Source of the DNA: AP-16 sp036395835
GTDB lineage: Bacteria; Pseudomonadota; Alphaproteobacteria; Rhizobiales; Xanthobacteraceae
Direction: 5' to 3'
Assembly (NCBI GenBank): GCA_036395835.1
Contig: DASWCW010000236.1
Span: forward strand, 1-12,741
Length of the DNA stretch: 12,741 nucleotides
A model generated the notes under the pieces. That model made no database searches. It was not told where the DNA came from and saw only the letters and a list, made by a program, of their open reading frames with translations. Shown here in pieces: positions 1 through 9,149 of this stretch. The first letter of the stretch is position 1. The number at the start of each line of letters is the position of its first letter. The position numbers were made by a program, and so were the translations under genes.

Positions 1-10
1 GTGTTGCGCA

Positions 11-579
11 ATGAACCAGCCAGAAACCCAAGACCGGATCGTGGGCGGAATGGCGGGCCGCTATGCGACCGCGCTGTTCGAGCTTGCGCGCGATACCGGT
101 GCGATCGACAAGGTCGCGGCCGATCTCGATGCGCTCGCGGCGCTGATCGCGCAAAGTCCGGATCTCGCGCGCCTCGTGCGCAGCCCGGTGCTCGGCGCCA
201 ACGATCAGCTCAAGGCGCTCTCGGTCCTGCTCGACCGGGTGGGCATCACCGGACTTGCGGCGAATTTCGTCAAGCTCATCACCTCGAACCGGCGGCTGTT
301 CGCGCTGCCGGATATGATCCGGGCCTACCAGGCGCTGGTCGCGCGCGAGAAGGGCGAGGTCACCGCGCAGGTGACGGTTGCCGAGGATCTTGCGGACAAA
401 CATCTCGCCGCGCTCAAAGACGCGCTGCGCTCGGTCACCGGCAAGGACGTCGAGCTCAGGGTGCAGGTGAACCCGGCGATCGTCGGCGGGCTCATCGTCA
501 AGCTCGGCAGCCGCATGGTCGATGCTTCGCTGAGGACCAAGCTCAACTCGCTCAGGCACGCGATGAAAGAGGCTCACTG

Positions 580-580
<1 letters not shown>
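11..580 (+). CDS. atpH: F1Fo ATP synthase subunit delta
   Basis: This is the peripheral-stalk delta subunit, which ties the top of the alpha3/beta3 hexamer to the Fo b subunits so that the head does not turn with the rotor. The 189-residue product has the family layout: an N-terminal helical domain starting at GRYATALFELARD (about residues 16-28) and a C-terminal part with VTGKDVELRVQVNPAIVGGL and GSRMVDASLRTKLNSL (about 141-182). Length is normal for the family. It is the first gene of the atpHAGDC cluster, and its TGA overlaps the atpA ATG by one base, which suggests coupled translation. The ATG at 11 fits the usual N-terminal length in relatives, but only 10 bases precede it. The frame is open to the window edge and no ribosome binding site is visible, so an upstream start cannot be excluded. 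Confidence 0.95.
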
Positions 581-2109
<1,529 letters not shown>

Positions 2110-2132
2110 TGCGGAGTTGGATGCACGCGCGC

Positions 2133-2171
2133 TTCCCTTCCCCGCAAGCGGGCGAGGGAGCGCGCCCGCAA
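2133..2171. repeat. REP-like palindromic element between atpA and atpG
   Basis: A long imperfect hairpin can be read at 2133-2160: the left arm TTCCCTTCCCCGC pairs with the right arm GCGGGCGAGGGAG across an AA, with one C/C mismatch. A further GC-rich stretch, GCGCGCCCGC, follows. The pattern 'CCCTCxCCCGCAAGCGGGxGAGGG' belongs to a repeat family that I recall as abundant between genes of Bradyrhizobium-like genomes. The element near 12199-12251 looks like another member. It lies between the atpA stop and the atpG start, so it is transcribed and should fold in the mRNA. There is no T-tract, so it is not an ordinary terminator. Confidence 0.6.
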
Positions 2172-2188
2172 GCCGGTAGTCCGAGGCC

Positions 2189-3067
2189 ATGCCCAGCCTG
2201 AAAGACCTGCGCAATCGCATCGCCTCCACCAAGGCGACGCAGAAGATCACCAAGGCCATGCAGATGGTTGCGGCATCGAAGCTGCGCCGCGCCCAGGCCG
2301 CGGCCGAGGCGGCGCGGCCCTATGCGCAGCACATGGACAAGGTGCTCGGCAATATCGCGCGCGGCGTCGTCGGCCTGGAATGGGCGCCGAAGCTGCTCGC
2401 CGGCACCGGGCGCCAGCAGGCGCATTTGCTGGTCGTGTGCACGGCGGAGCGCGGGCTGTGCGGGCCGTTCAACTCGGCGATCGTGCGGCTTGCGCGCGAG
2501 CGCGCCGGCAAGCTCATCGCCGAGGGCAAGGAGGTCAAGTTCCTCTGCGTCGGCCGCAAGGGCTTCGAGCAGCTGCGTCGCCAATACGGGCGCCAGATCC
2601 TGGAAACCGTGGACCTGCGCGCGGCGCGCGTGCTGAAATTCGAGCACGCGCAACCGATCGCCGAAAAACTGACCCGGCTGTTCGCCGAAGGCGCGTTCGA
2701 CGTCTGCACCTTGTTCTTCTCGCGGTTCAAATCGGTGATCGCCCAGATTCCGACCGCGCAGCAGATCATCCCGCCGCTGCTTCCCGCGCAAGAGGCCGAC
2801 AATGCCGGCGGCGCGGTTTACGAATACGAGCCCGACGAGGAAGACATTTTGGCCGAACTCTTGCCGCTCAACATCGCCGTGCAGGTGTTCCGAGCGCTGC
2901 TGGAGAACGCCGCCTCCGAGCAGGGCGCGCGCATGTCGGCGATGGACAACGCCACCCGCAACGCCGGCGACATGATCGAACGACAAACCATGACCTACAA
3001 CCGCACGCGCCAGGCGATGATCACCAAGGAGCTGATCGAGATCATCTCCGGCGCCGAGGCGCTGTGA
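2189..3067 (+). CDS. atpG: F1Fo ATP synthase subunit gamma
   Basis: Gamma is the central rotor shaft of F1, whose rotation drives the binding changes in the beta subunits (one copy per enzyme). The 292-residue product begins with the canonical N-terminal coiled-coil sequence MPSLKDLRNRIASTKATQKI followed by TKAMQMVAASKLRRAQ. It has the central TAERGLCGPFNSAIVR region (about 88-103) and ends with the long C-terminal helix containing NAASEQGARMSAMDNATRNA and ending KELIEIISGAEAL. This C-terminal helix is the most conserved part of the family. The ATG at 2189 is fixed by the N-terminal motif. The only purine-rich sequence upstream is GAGG, just 2 bases before the ATG, so initiation may be weak or helped by coupling. 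It lies downstream of a hairpin repeat and 30 bases before atpD. Confidence 0.98.
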   Translation: MPSLKDLRNRIASTKATQKITKAMQMVAASKLRRAQAAAEAARPYAQHMDKVLGNIARGVVGLEWAPKLLAGTGRQQAHLLVVCTAERGLCGPFNSAIVRLARERAGKLIAEGKEVKFLCVGRKGFEQLRRQYGRQILETVDLRAARVLKFEHAQPIAEKLTRLFAEGAFDVCTLFFSRFKSVIAQIPTAQQIIPPLLPAQEADNAGGAVYEYEPDEEDILAELLPLNIAVQVFRALLENAASEQGARMSAMDNATRNAGDMIERQTMTYNRTRQAMITKELIEIISGAEAL

Positions 3068-3097
3068 GGCGCCGCCTTTTTTCCTGACGAGGACATC

Positions 3098-4534
<1,437 letters not shown>

Positions 4535-4551
4535 GATATTTGTTCGGACGC

Positions 4552-4673
4552 GTCTTCCCGGGGCCGAGCGAAGGTCGGGAACCCGGGATCCATGCACACC
4601 GATTATGCAATTTTCGGGGGGCGGTGTTCATGGGTTTCGGGTTCGCGGGCTGAAGGCCGCGCCCCGGAATGAC
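4552..4673. repeat. Large REP/BIME-like inverted repeat between atpD and atpC
   Basis: Two arms in opposite orientation are visible: the left arm starts GTCTTCCCGGGGCCGAGCG at 4552 and runs to ATGCACACC at 4600. The right arm runs from GGTGTTCATGGG at 4624 to CCCCGGAATGAC at 4673. The reverse complement of the right arm aligns with the left arm along most of its length. Each arm can itself fold (left: TCCCGGG with CCCGGGA, enclosing CCGA/TCGG). The right arm carries the 'TTCGGGTTCGCGG...CGCGCCCCGGAATGAC' pattern that I recall as a common intergenic palindrome in Bradyrhizobium and Rhodopseudomonas. It fills most of the 156-base gap inside the operon. Open frames that cross it are accidental. 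Confidence 0.7.
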
Positions 4674-4690
4674 AGCATCGGAGTCCACGG

Positions 4691-5104
4691 ATGGCCACGT
4701 TTCATTTCGATCTGGTCTCGCCCGAGCGGAAGGTGTTTTCCGGCGAGGTCGAGCACGTGGTGGTGCCGGGCAGCGAAGGCGAGTTCGGCGTGCTCGCGCA
4801 TCACGCGCCGTTCCTGTCCATGCTGCGGCCCGGTATTCTCACCATCCTGGGTCCCGGGCAGCCGCAGCGCATCGTGGTGGGCGGCGGATTTGCCGAAGTG
4901 GCGCCCGAGGGCCTCACCGTGCTGGCCGAGCTTGCGGTTCCGGTCGAGGAGTTCGACCGCGCGCATCTGGTGCAGGAGATCAAGGACACCGAAGAGGACG
5001 TCGCCGACGCCAAGGACGATGCGTTGCGCGACAAGCTTCGGCGGCGCCTCGAGCAACTCAAGCAGCTGCAGGTCGCGCTCGGCGAGCGGGCGGCGCGCGC
5101 CTGA
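4691..5104 (+). CDS. atpC: F1Fo ATP synthase subunit epsilon
   Basis: Epsilon sits at the base of gamma on the rotor, couples F1 to the c-ring and can inhibit ATP hydrolysis through its C-terminal helices. The 137-residue product has the N-terminal beta-sandwich (FHFDLVSPERKVFSGEVEHV from residue 4, the family signature GEFGVLAHHAP at 30-40, and VVGGGFAEVAPEGLTVLAE at 62-80). A charged helical region follows from about residue 86 to the end. The ATG at 4691 has GGAG seven bases upstream. It is the last gene of the cluster. Its stop is only 34 bases from the stop of the opposing gene at 5139, and I see no clear hairpin plus T-tract terminator in that gap. Confidence 0.97.
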   Translation: MATFHFDLVSPERKVFSGEVEHVVVPGSEGEFGVLAHHAPFLSMLRPGILTILGPGQPQRIVVGGGFAEVAPEGLTVLAELAVPVEEFDRAHLVQEIKDTEEDVADAKDDALRDKLRRRLEQLKQLQVALGERAARA

Positions 5105-5138
5105 GATCGATTCTGACCTGAAAGGGAACTAATCAGCG

Positions 5139-5903
5139 TTAACATTTAGACCTGTCAATCGTGTAGTCGATCACCGGGCTCCCATCCGGTAAGACGAAGA
5201 AGTGATGAAATACGAGTCCTTGGGATATAAAGTTTCCATACTTGCCGCAGAGGTATCCTGTAAGAATTCCTTTGATGTTGCCGTAGTTTGCCTGTGCGCT
5301 CAACGCGGATGAGGCGTCAAGAACAACAAAGCGTTCGTCCACGACGCCTTGGTGCGCCGTCGCCGCATCAAGACGAAACGGAGAATTTGAGGGTTTCCCC
5401 AGCTGCTCATTTTCGGCTTTTGCGACCGTCAGCGCAAATTCTGCGAGAGCCTTGGAGTCAGCCAGCTTCGATTTGGGCAAGCTGTCGCAGGTTGACACGT
5501 CGAAGGTGAATTCGATTTGGTCGTTGTTGTTTGATGTTGCGATAATCTCACGCATCACCACGCCATGCTTCAAGTAAATTATGCGACTTTCATTGCAGTA
5601 GTAGGAAGCCTTAACCGACCGTATGTGATCGGCGTTGCTTTTTAGGCGGGAAAAGACAGCAGGGTCATTGGCCACAAACCGAACTTCGACGATATTCTCG
5701 TGAGATGTTGCGGATTCAAACGCTATCTGTGCGCCCGGCGCCTTCAGCGTGCTTGCAGTGATCGTGCGAGCTATCGCTTTTGCTATTTCGATCGGTGTAT
5801 TTGGCGCTTGATTGTTGAGTGTTTGGCTTACACCCTCGTCAAAGGCCACACCAATCAATGCTGTAACCGCTACGATTCGAGTCGAGATTCGAAATGGGGT
5901 CAT
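5139..5903 (-). CDS. Exported protein of unknown function with two tandem Cys-pair domains
   Basis: I do not recognise this 254-residue protein. It starts with a signal-peptide-like segment (two arginines, then IVAVTALIGVAF, residues 1-27), so export to the periplasm is likely. The rest reads as two copies of one domain, about 35-139 and 150-254. Both contain (A/D)AT(S/A)H....V.E/D.RFV..D, then a YYC or YLC cysteine, then a GVV/GLV strand, then I(E/D)(F/Y)T(F/I)D.S.C. The cysteines are C103/C139 and C219/C254, spaced 36 and 35 residues, and could form one disulfide per domain. The ATG at 5903 has an AGAGGA ribosome binding site five bases upstream. It starts 18 bases after the rraA-like stop, so it may be cotranscribed. 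Its base composition (about 48% GC in samples counted by eye) is far below that of the neighbours, which suggests acquisition by transfer. Confidence 0.75.
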   Translation of the reverse strand: MTPFRISTRIVAVTALIGVAFDEGVSQTLNNQAPNTPIEIAKAIARTITASTLKAPGAQIAFESATSHENIVEVRFVANDPAVFSRLKSNADHIRSVKASYYCNESRIIYLKHGVVMREIIATSNNNDQIEFTFDVSTCDSLPKSKLADSKALAEFALTVAKAENEQLGKPSNSPFRLDAATAHQGVVDERFVVLDASSALSAQANYGNIKGILTGYLCGKYGNFISQGLVFHHFFVLPDGSPVIDYTIDRSKC

Positions 5904-5921
5904 CGTGATCCTCTTCAGTCG

Positions 5922-6614
5922 TCATCCCCGCATCGCGGCTTTTATGGTCTCGACGCTGGCGTTTGCGGCGCGCGCGGCGGCGATGATCCGCGCCTCGCGT
6001 TTGCTCAGCGCGTCGGCCGCCGCCATCATCGCGGAGATCTTGTCGATCGGCACCACGACCGCGCCGTGCCGATCGGCGTGGACGAGATCGCCGCTTTGCG
6101 TCGCCATGCCGTGGACGTTCACCGCACCCCCGAACTCGACCACGTGCACATAGGCGTGCGAAGGGCCGATCGATCCGGCGAGCATCTGGAAGCCGTCGGG
6201 GATCTGCGGAATGTCGCGAATGCTGCCGCTGGTCACGGTACCGAGACAGCCGAGCGCCTTGTGCAGGTTCGATTGCACCTCGCCCCAGAACGCGCCGTAG
6301 CCCGCGTGCTCGCCGTCGAGGTCCTCGATTACCACGATGCTCGGCCGCGGTTCGGCGGCGACGTAATCGAGATACTCGAGCCGTCGCTGCATGTAGGAGG
6401 TGTCTCCCGCCGCGATGGCGTCCTTGGCTTTGATGGTGACGGTCTTGGCGAAGCCGACCATCGGCGGCAACTCCGGGAACGGGCAATGCAGGTGCTTGAT
6501 CGTGTAGCCGGACCCGCGCCGCTCTGGCGCGACGATCTCGATCAGATTGCACACCGTCGGCGTATCGATCGATCGCAAGAATTCCAGCTCTTGCTGACTG
6601 GGGGCATTGCTCAT
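5922..6614 (-). CDS. RraA family protein (HMG aldolase / RNase E inhibitor-like fold)
   Basis: The 230-residue product belongs to the RraA / 4-hydroxy-4-methyl-2-oxoglutarate aldolase family, whose members are Mg-dependent aldolases or decarboxylases of oxo-acids or, in enterobacteria, inhibitors of RNase E. The family signature is present: GE at 111-112, followed by GCLGTVTSGSIRD ending in the metal/substrate-binding R133-D134, then GDLVHADRHGAVVVP at 175-189. The N-terminal IDTPTVCNLIEIVAPERRG and the GYGAFWGEV segment resemble a widespread alphaproteobacterial subgroup whose substrate I cannot name. The usual proline before GDLV is replaced by serine. The ATG at 6614 has a GAGGG about 10 bases upstream. 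It lies 111 bases downstream of rppH and 18 bases upstream of the exported-protein gene. The role is probably catabolic rather than RNase regulation, but that is inference. Confidence 0.88.
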   Translation of the reverse strand: MSNAPSQQELEFLRSIDTPTVCNLIEIVAPERRGSGYTIKHLHCPFPELPPMVGFAKTVTIKAKDAIAAGDTSYMQRRLEYLDYVAAEPRPSIVVIEDLDGEHAGYGAFWGEVQSNLHKALGCLGTVTSGSIRDIPQIPDGFQMLAGSIGPSHAYVHVVEFGGAVNVHGMATQSGDLVHADRHGAVVVPIDKISAMMAAADALSKREARIIAAARAANASVETIKAAMRG

Positions 6615-6640
6615 TGCAGGAAATCCCTCGCAGGGTAGCA

Positions 6641-6680
6641 GAGGCGCGGAAACGCGGGACTCGGCTCCCGCTTCCGCCTC
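6641..6680. repeat. Imperfect inverted repeat in the rppH-rraA gap
   Basis: GAGGCGCGGAAACGCGGGA at 6641-6659 and TCCCGCTTCCGCCTC at 6666-6680 form a long imperfect stem with a 6-base loop. In the - strand transcript it lies after rppH and before the rraA-like gene, with no T-tract after it. It may be an intercistronic mRNA hairpin rather than a terminator. A smaller inverted repeat, CTGTG-N2-CACAG, lies nearby at 6687-6698. Confidence 0.4.
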
Positions 6681-6725
6681 GGCAGGCTGTGCTCACAGGT
6701 TCATAATGCGGAATTCAGCACGGCG

Positions 6726-7256
6726 CTACGCGCCTTTTCCCACCCGACCGTTGCGCACTTTCTCGGCCAGATGGCCGAATTCGGCGACGATGCGCTCGTA
6801 GACCTTGCGCTTGAACGGCACGATGAGGTCGGGAAGCTCGTGCATCTGCGCCCATCGCCACTCAACGAACTCGGGCTCATGGCCGCCCGGATGCGCGATG
6901 TCGATCTCGGAATCATCGCCCGTGAAGCGCATCGCGTACCATTTTTGCGTCTGGCCGCGGTAGCGACCGCCCCAGGCATGGGGAACGAGCGCGTCGGGAA
7001 GATCGTAGCTGAGCCAGTCGCGCATTTCCGCCAGCAGCTCGACCGAGCTGATGTTGGTCTCCTCGTGCAGTTCGCGCAGCGCCGCGCGGAACGGATCCTC
7101 GCCCGGATCGAGCCCCCCCTGCGGCATTTGCCAGGCATGGACCTCGTCGACCTGCTCGGGGCCCCCGCTGCGCCGGCCGATGAAGACGCGGCCTTCGGGG
7201 TTGAGCACCATGGTGCCGACGCACGGCCGATAGGGCAGGTGCTGGTAGGTGCTCAT
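6726..7256 (-). CDS. rppH: RNA pyrophosphohydrolase (Nudix family)
   Basis: RppH removes pyrophosphate from the 5' end of triphosphorylated mRNA, which opens it to RNase E decay. It was also described as a dinucleoside polyphosphate hydrolase (NudH/IalA). The 176-residue product shows RPCVGTMVLNPEGRVFIGRR (10-29), the WQMPQGG sequence before the Nudix box, and the box itself at 47-69 with G47, E53, R61, E62, E65 and E66 in place. The conserved glycine near the end of the box is asparagine (N68), a tolerated position in alphaproteobacterial members as I recall them. The C-terminal VPFKRKVYERIVAEF helix is also typical. The ATG at 7256 has only weak GGGA upstream. The gene sits downstream of the yibQ remnant, its usual neighbour. 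Confidence 0.95.
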   Translation of the reverse strand: MSTYQHLPYRPCVGTMVLNPEGRVFIGRRSGGPEQVDEVHAWQMPQGGLDPGEDPFRAALRELHEETNISSVELLAEMRDWLSYDLPDALVPHAWGGRYRGQTQKWYAMRFTGDDSEIDIAHPGGHEPEFVEWRWAQMHELPDLIVPFKRKVYERIVAEFGHLAEKVRNGRVGKGA

Positions 7257-7298
7257 GGCAGATCCCGCGCGGCGAACGCCGCCGGCATGCAGTGTCGA

Positions 7299-7667
7299 TC
7301 AACGGGATCGTTTTTGGCCGGGGGGAGCGCTCGGGGCCGGTTCCGGCAAGCCGATCACCACTTCCTGGCGCTTTCCGCTCATCCCGTCGATGATGGTGAC
7401 GGTACGCTGGCCGCCGCCGGGGGGTTCCCGAACGCCGCCGGTCGGATCCGCCTCGACCCGAGGCGGCACCACGGGTGTATCCGCCTGGACCTGCTGCGGA
7501 GCGGGCGAAACGGCCACGGGCGTGTCGCGGAACGGGTGTTTCGTCAGAGCCATCCACATGCCGACGCCGAACAGGGCAACAGCGAGGGCAATCGCGATCG
7601 CGCGCGGAACCGAGACCCGGCGGCGCGGCGGGACGGATTGCCCGAGCGGAGCCGTCAGCTCGTCCAT
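7299..7667 (-). pseudogene. Truncated YibQ-type divergent polysaccharide deacetylase (N-terminal part only)
   Basis: The 122-residue reading frame matches the N-terminal third of the divergent polysaccharide deacetylase (YibQ) family as it occurs between ctpA and rppH in related bacteria. Visible parts are MDELTAPLGQ, a basic stretch, one membrane anchor (about residues 22-42), a Pro-rich linker, and the conserved segment TVTIIDGMSGKRQEVVIG (about 88-105). In full-length members this segment precedes a NodB-like catalytic domain of more than 200 residues. Here a TGA follows within 20 residues, and only 42 bases separate it from the rppH ATG, so the catalytic domain is absent and not merely frame-shifted. 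The open frame is clean, so it could still be translated as a membrane-anchored stub. Family assignment is from memory of the motif and from gene order. A small genuine protein is the alternative. Confidence 0.65.
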
Positions 7668-7712
7668 GGCGGATCAAGGCGAATCATGGGCGGAGCTTAG
7701 CATGCGCGGGCT

Positions 7713-7791
7713 GTCATCACCCGCGTATGCGGGCGACCCAGGAATCCCCGGTCCGGGTTGGTTACCGGTGCCCGCATTCGCGGGGCATGAC
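7713..7791. repeat. Paired REP-like palindromes between yibQ remnant and ctpA
   Basis: The left unit starts GTCATCACCCGCGTATGCGG at 7713 and the right unit ends CCCGCATTCGCGGGGCATGAC at 7791. The reverse complement of the right unit matches the left at nearly every position of its first 25 bases. Each unit contains a small perfect hairpin (CCCGC-N4-GCGGG). Two head-to-head units about 30 bases apart form a BIME-like element. It occupies most of the 147-base gap downstream of ctpA and differs in sequence from the elements near 2133, 4552 and 12199. Confidence 0.7.
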
Positions 7792-7814
7792 ATTTCCGAG
7801 GTCTGGGCGGGCTC

Positions 7815-9149
7815 TCAGTTCGGTACCGCAGCCTTCGGGTTGGGCGGGAACGCGGCGTTCACCCTCGTCCCGCGCAGCAGGTCGTACGCCATGCCCAGCG
7901 CCTTGTCGTCCTTCGGGTCCGGCGGGATATAGGACTGCGAGCCCGTCTCCTCCTGGCCCTCGGCCTTGAGATGGCCGCGCAACGCCGCCTCGCCCTTGGA
8001 TTCGGTGCGGACCTTGAGTTCCTCCGGAACCTCCTGGAGCACCTCGATATCCGGCGAGATGCCCTTGGCCTGGATCGAGCGGCCCGAGGGGGTGAAATAG
8101 CGCGCCGTGGTCAGCCGCAGCGCGCCGTTACCCGAACCCAGGGGGATGATGGTCTGCACCGAGCCCTTGCCGAACGAGCGGGTGCCGATGACGGTCGCGC
8201 GCTTGTGGTCCTGCAGCGCGCCGGCAACGATCTCGGAGGCGGAGGCCGAGCCGCCGTTGATCAGCACGATGAGCGGCTTGTTCTTGATGAGATCGCCGGC
8301 CCTGGCGTTGAAGCGCTGGGTCTCCTCGGCATTGCGGCCGCGGGTCGAGACGATCTCGCCGCGCTCCAGGAACGCGTCGGAGACGGAGATTGCCTGATCC
8401 AGCAATCCCCCGGGGTTGTTGCGCAGGTCTAGGACGAAGCCCTTGAGCTTCTCCGGCGCGATCTGCGCGGTGAGATCGGTCAGGGCCTTTTTCAAGCCCT
8501 CGGTGGTCTGCTCGTTGAACTGGGTAATGCGGATATAGCCGATCTCGCTGCCTTCGTTGCTGGAGCGCACCGAGCGCACGCGGATGATATCGCGCACGAT
8601 CGAAACTTCGACCGGCTTGTCCTGGCCCTTGCGCATCATTTTCAGCCGGATCTTGGTGTTGACCGGGCCGCGCATCTTGTCGACCGCCTGATTGAGGGTC
8701 AGGCCCTGAACCGGCTCGTCGTCGAGATGGGTGATGATGTCGCCGGCCATGACCCCGGCTTTGGCGGCGGGCGTGTCGTCGATCGGCGCCACCACCTTGA
8801 CCAGGCCGTCTTCCATCGTGACTTCGATGCCGAGCCCGCCGAACTCGCCGCGGGTCTGCACCTGCATGTCGCGGAAGCTCTTGGCGTCCATGTAGCTCGA
8901 ATGCGGATCCAGCGCATTGAGCATGCCGTTGATGGCCGATTCGACCAGCTTGCCGTCGTCGGGCTTCTCGACATAGTCGGCGCGCACGCGTTCGAACACG
9001 TCCCCGAACAGATTGAGCTGCCGATACGTATCGGCTCCGGCGGCGCGGGCGCTGGCGCCCACGAAGGCCAGCCGCGGCTGAGTCGCGAGCAGAGTGAGGG
9101 CCGCGCCGGCGGCGGCACCCAGGAGAATCAACGGTGTCTTGCGCATCAT
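7815..9149 (-). CDS. ctpA: Carboxy-terminal processing protease (S41 family)
   Basis: This is a periplasmic serine protease of the CtpA/Prc family, which trims or degrades envelope proteins from the C-terminus. The 444-residue product has an N-terminal signal/anchor (residues 5-24), a PDZ domain (about 95-185, with GEFGGLGIEV and AGVMAGDIITHLDD) and the S41 core. The core shows DLRNNPGGLLDQA (241-253), the nucleophile S303 in GSASASEIVAGALQD, and the general-base lysine K328 in SFGKGSVQT. The 25-residue Ser-Lys spacing is that of E. coli Prc. The C-terminus has the usual YFTPSGRSIQAKGISPDIEV region. Its ATG overlaps the envC-like stop by 4 bases (ATGA), so the two are probably translationally coupled. 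The partner gene suggests a role in peptidoglycan hydrolase turnover, which is inference. Confidence 0.96.
   Translation of the reverse strand: MMRKTPLILLGAAAGAALTLLATQPRLAFVGASARAAGADTYRQLNLFGDVFERVRADYVEKPDDGKLVESAINGMLNALDPHSSYMDAKSFRDMQVQTRGEFGGLGIEVTMEDGLVKVVAPIDDTPAAKAGVMAGDIITHLDDEPVQGLTLNQAVDKMRGPVNTKIRLKMMRKGQDKPVEVSIVRDIIRVRSVRSSNEGSEIGYIRITQFNEQTTEGLKKALTDLTAQIAPEKLKGFVLDLRNNPGGLLDQAISVSDAFLERGEIVSTRGRNAEETQRFNARAGDLIKNKPLIVLINGGSASASEIVAGALQDHKRATVIGTRSFGKGSVQTIIPLGSGNGALRLTTARYFTPSGRSIQAKGISPDIEVLQEVPEELKVRTESKGEAALRGHLKAEGQEETGSQSYIPPDPKDDKALGMAYDLLRGTRVNAAFPPNPKAAVPN

Noticed and set aside
4605..5132. 175-codon + strand frame overlapping atpC
   Set aside because: It begins inside the palindromic repeat and is Ser/Arg-rich out-of-frame reading of atpC.
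5105..5138. Terminator for the atp operon
   Set aside because: The short gap between the convergent stops has no hairpin followed by a T-tract on either strand.
5916..5938. Half of a REP-like unit (GTCATCCCCGCATCGCGG) at the end of the rraA-like gene
   Set aside because: It resembles the unit at 7713, but no partner unit is nearby and the sequence encodes the normal C-terminus AAMRG, so chance is a sufficient explanation.
5700..6638. 312-codon + strand frame opposite the rraA-like gene
   Set aside because: It is the complement of the rraA-like gene, whose motifs are clear; the composition is shadow-like.
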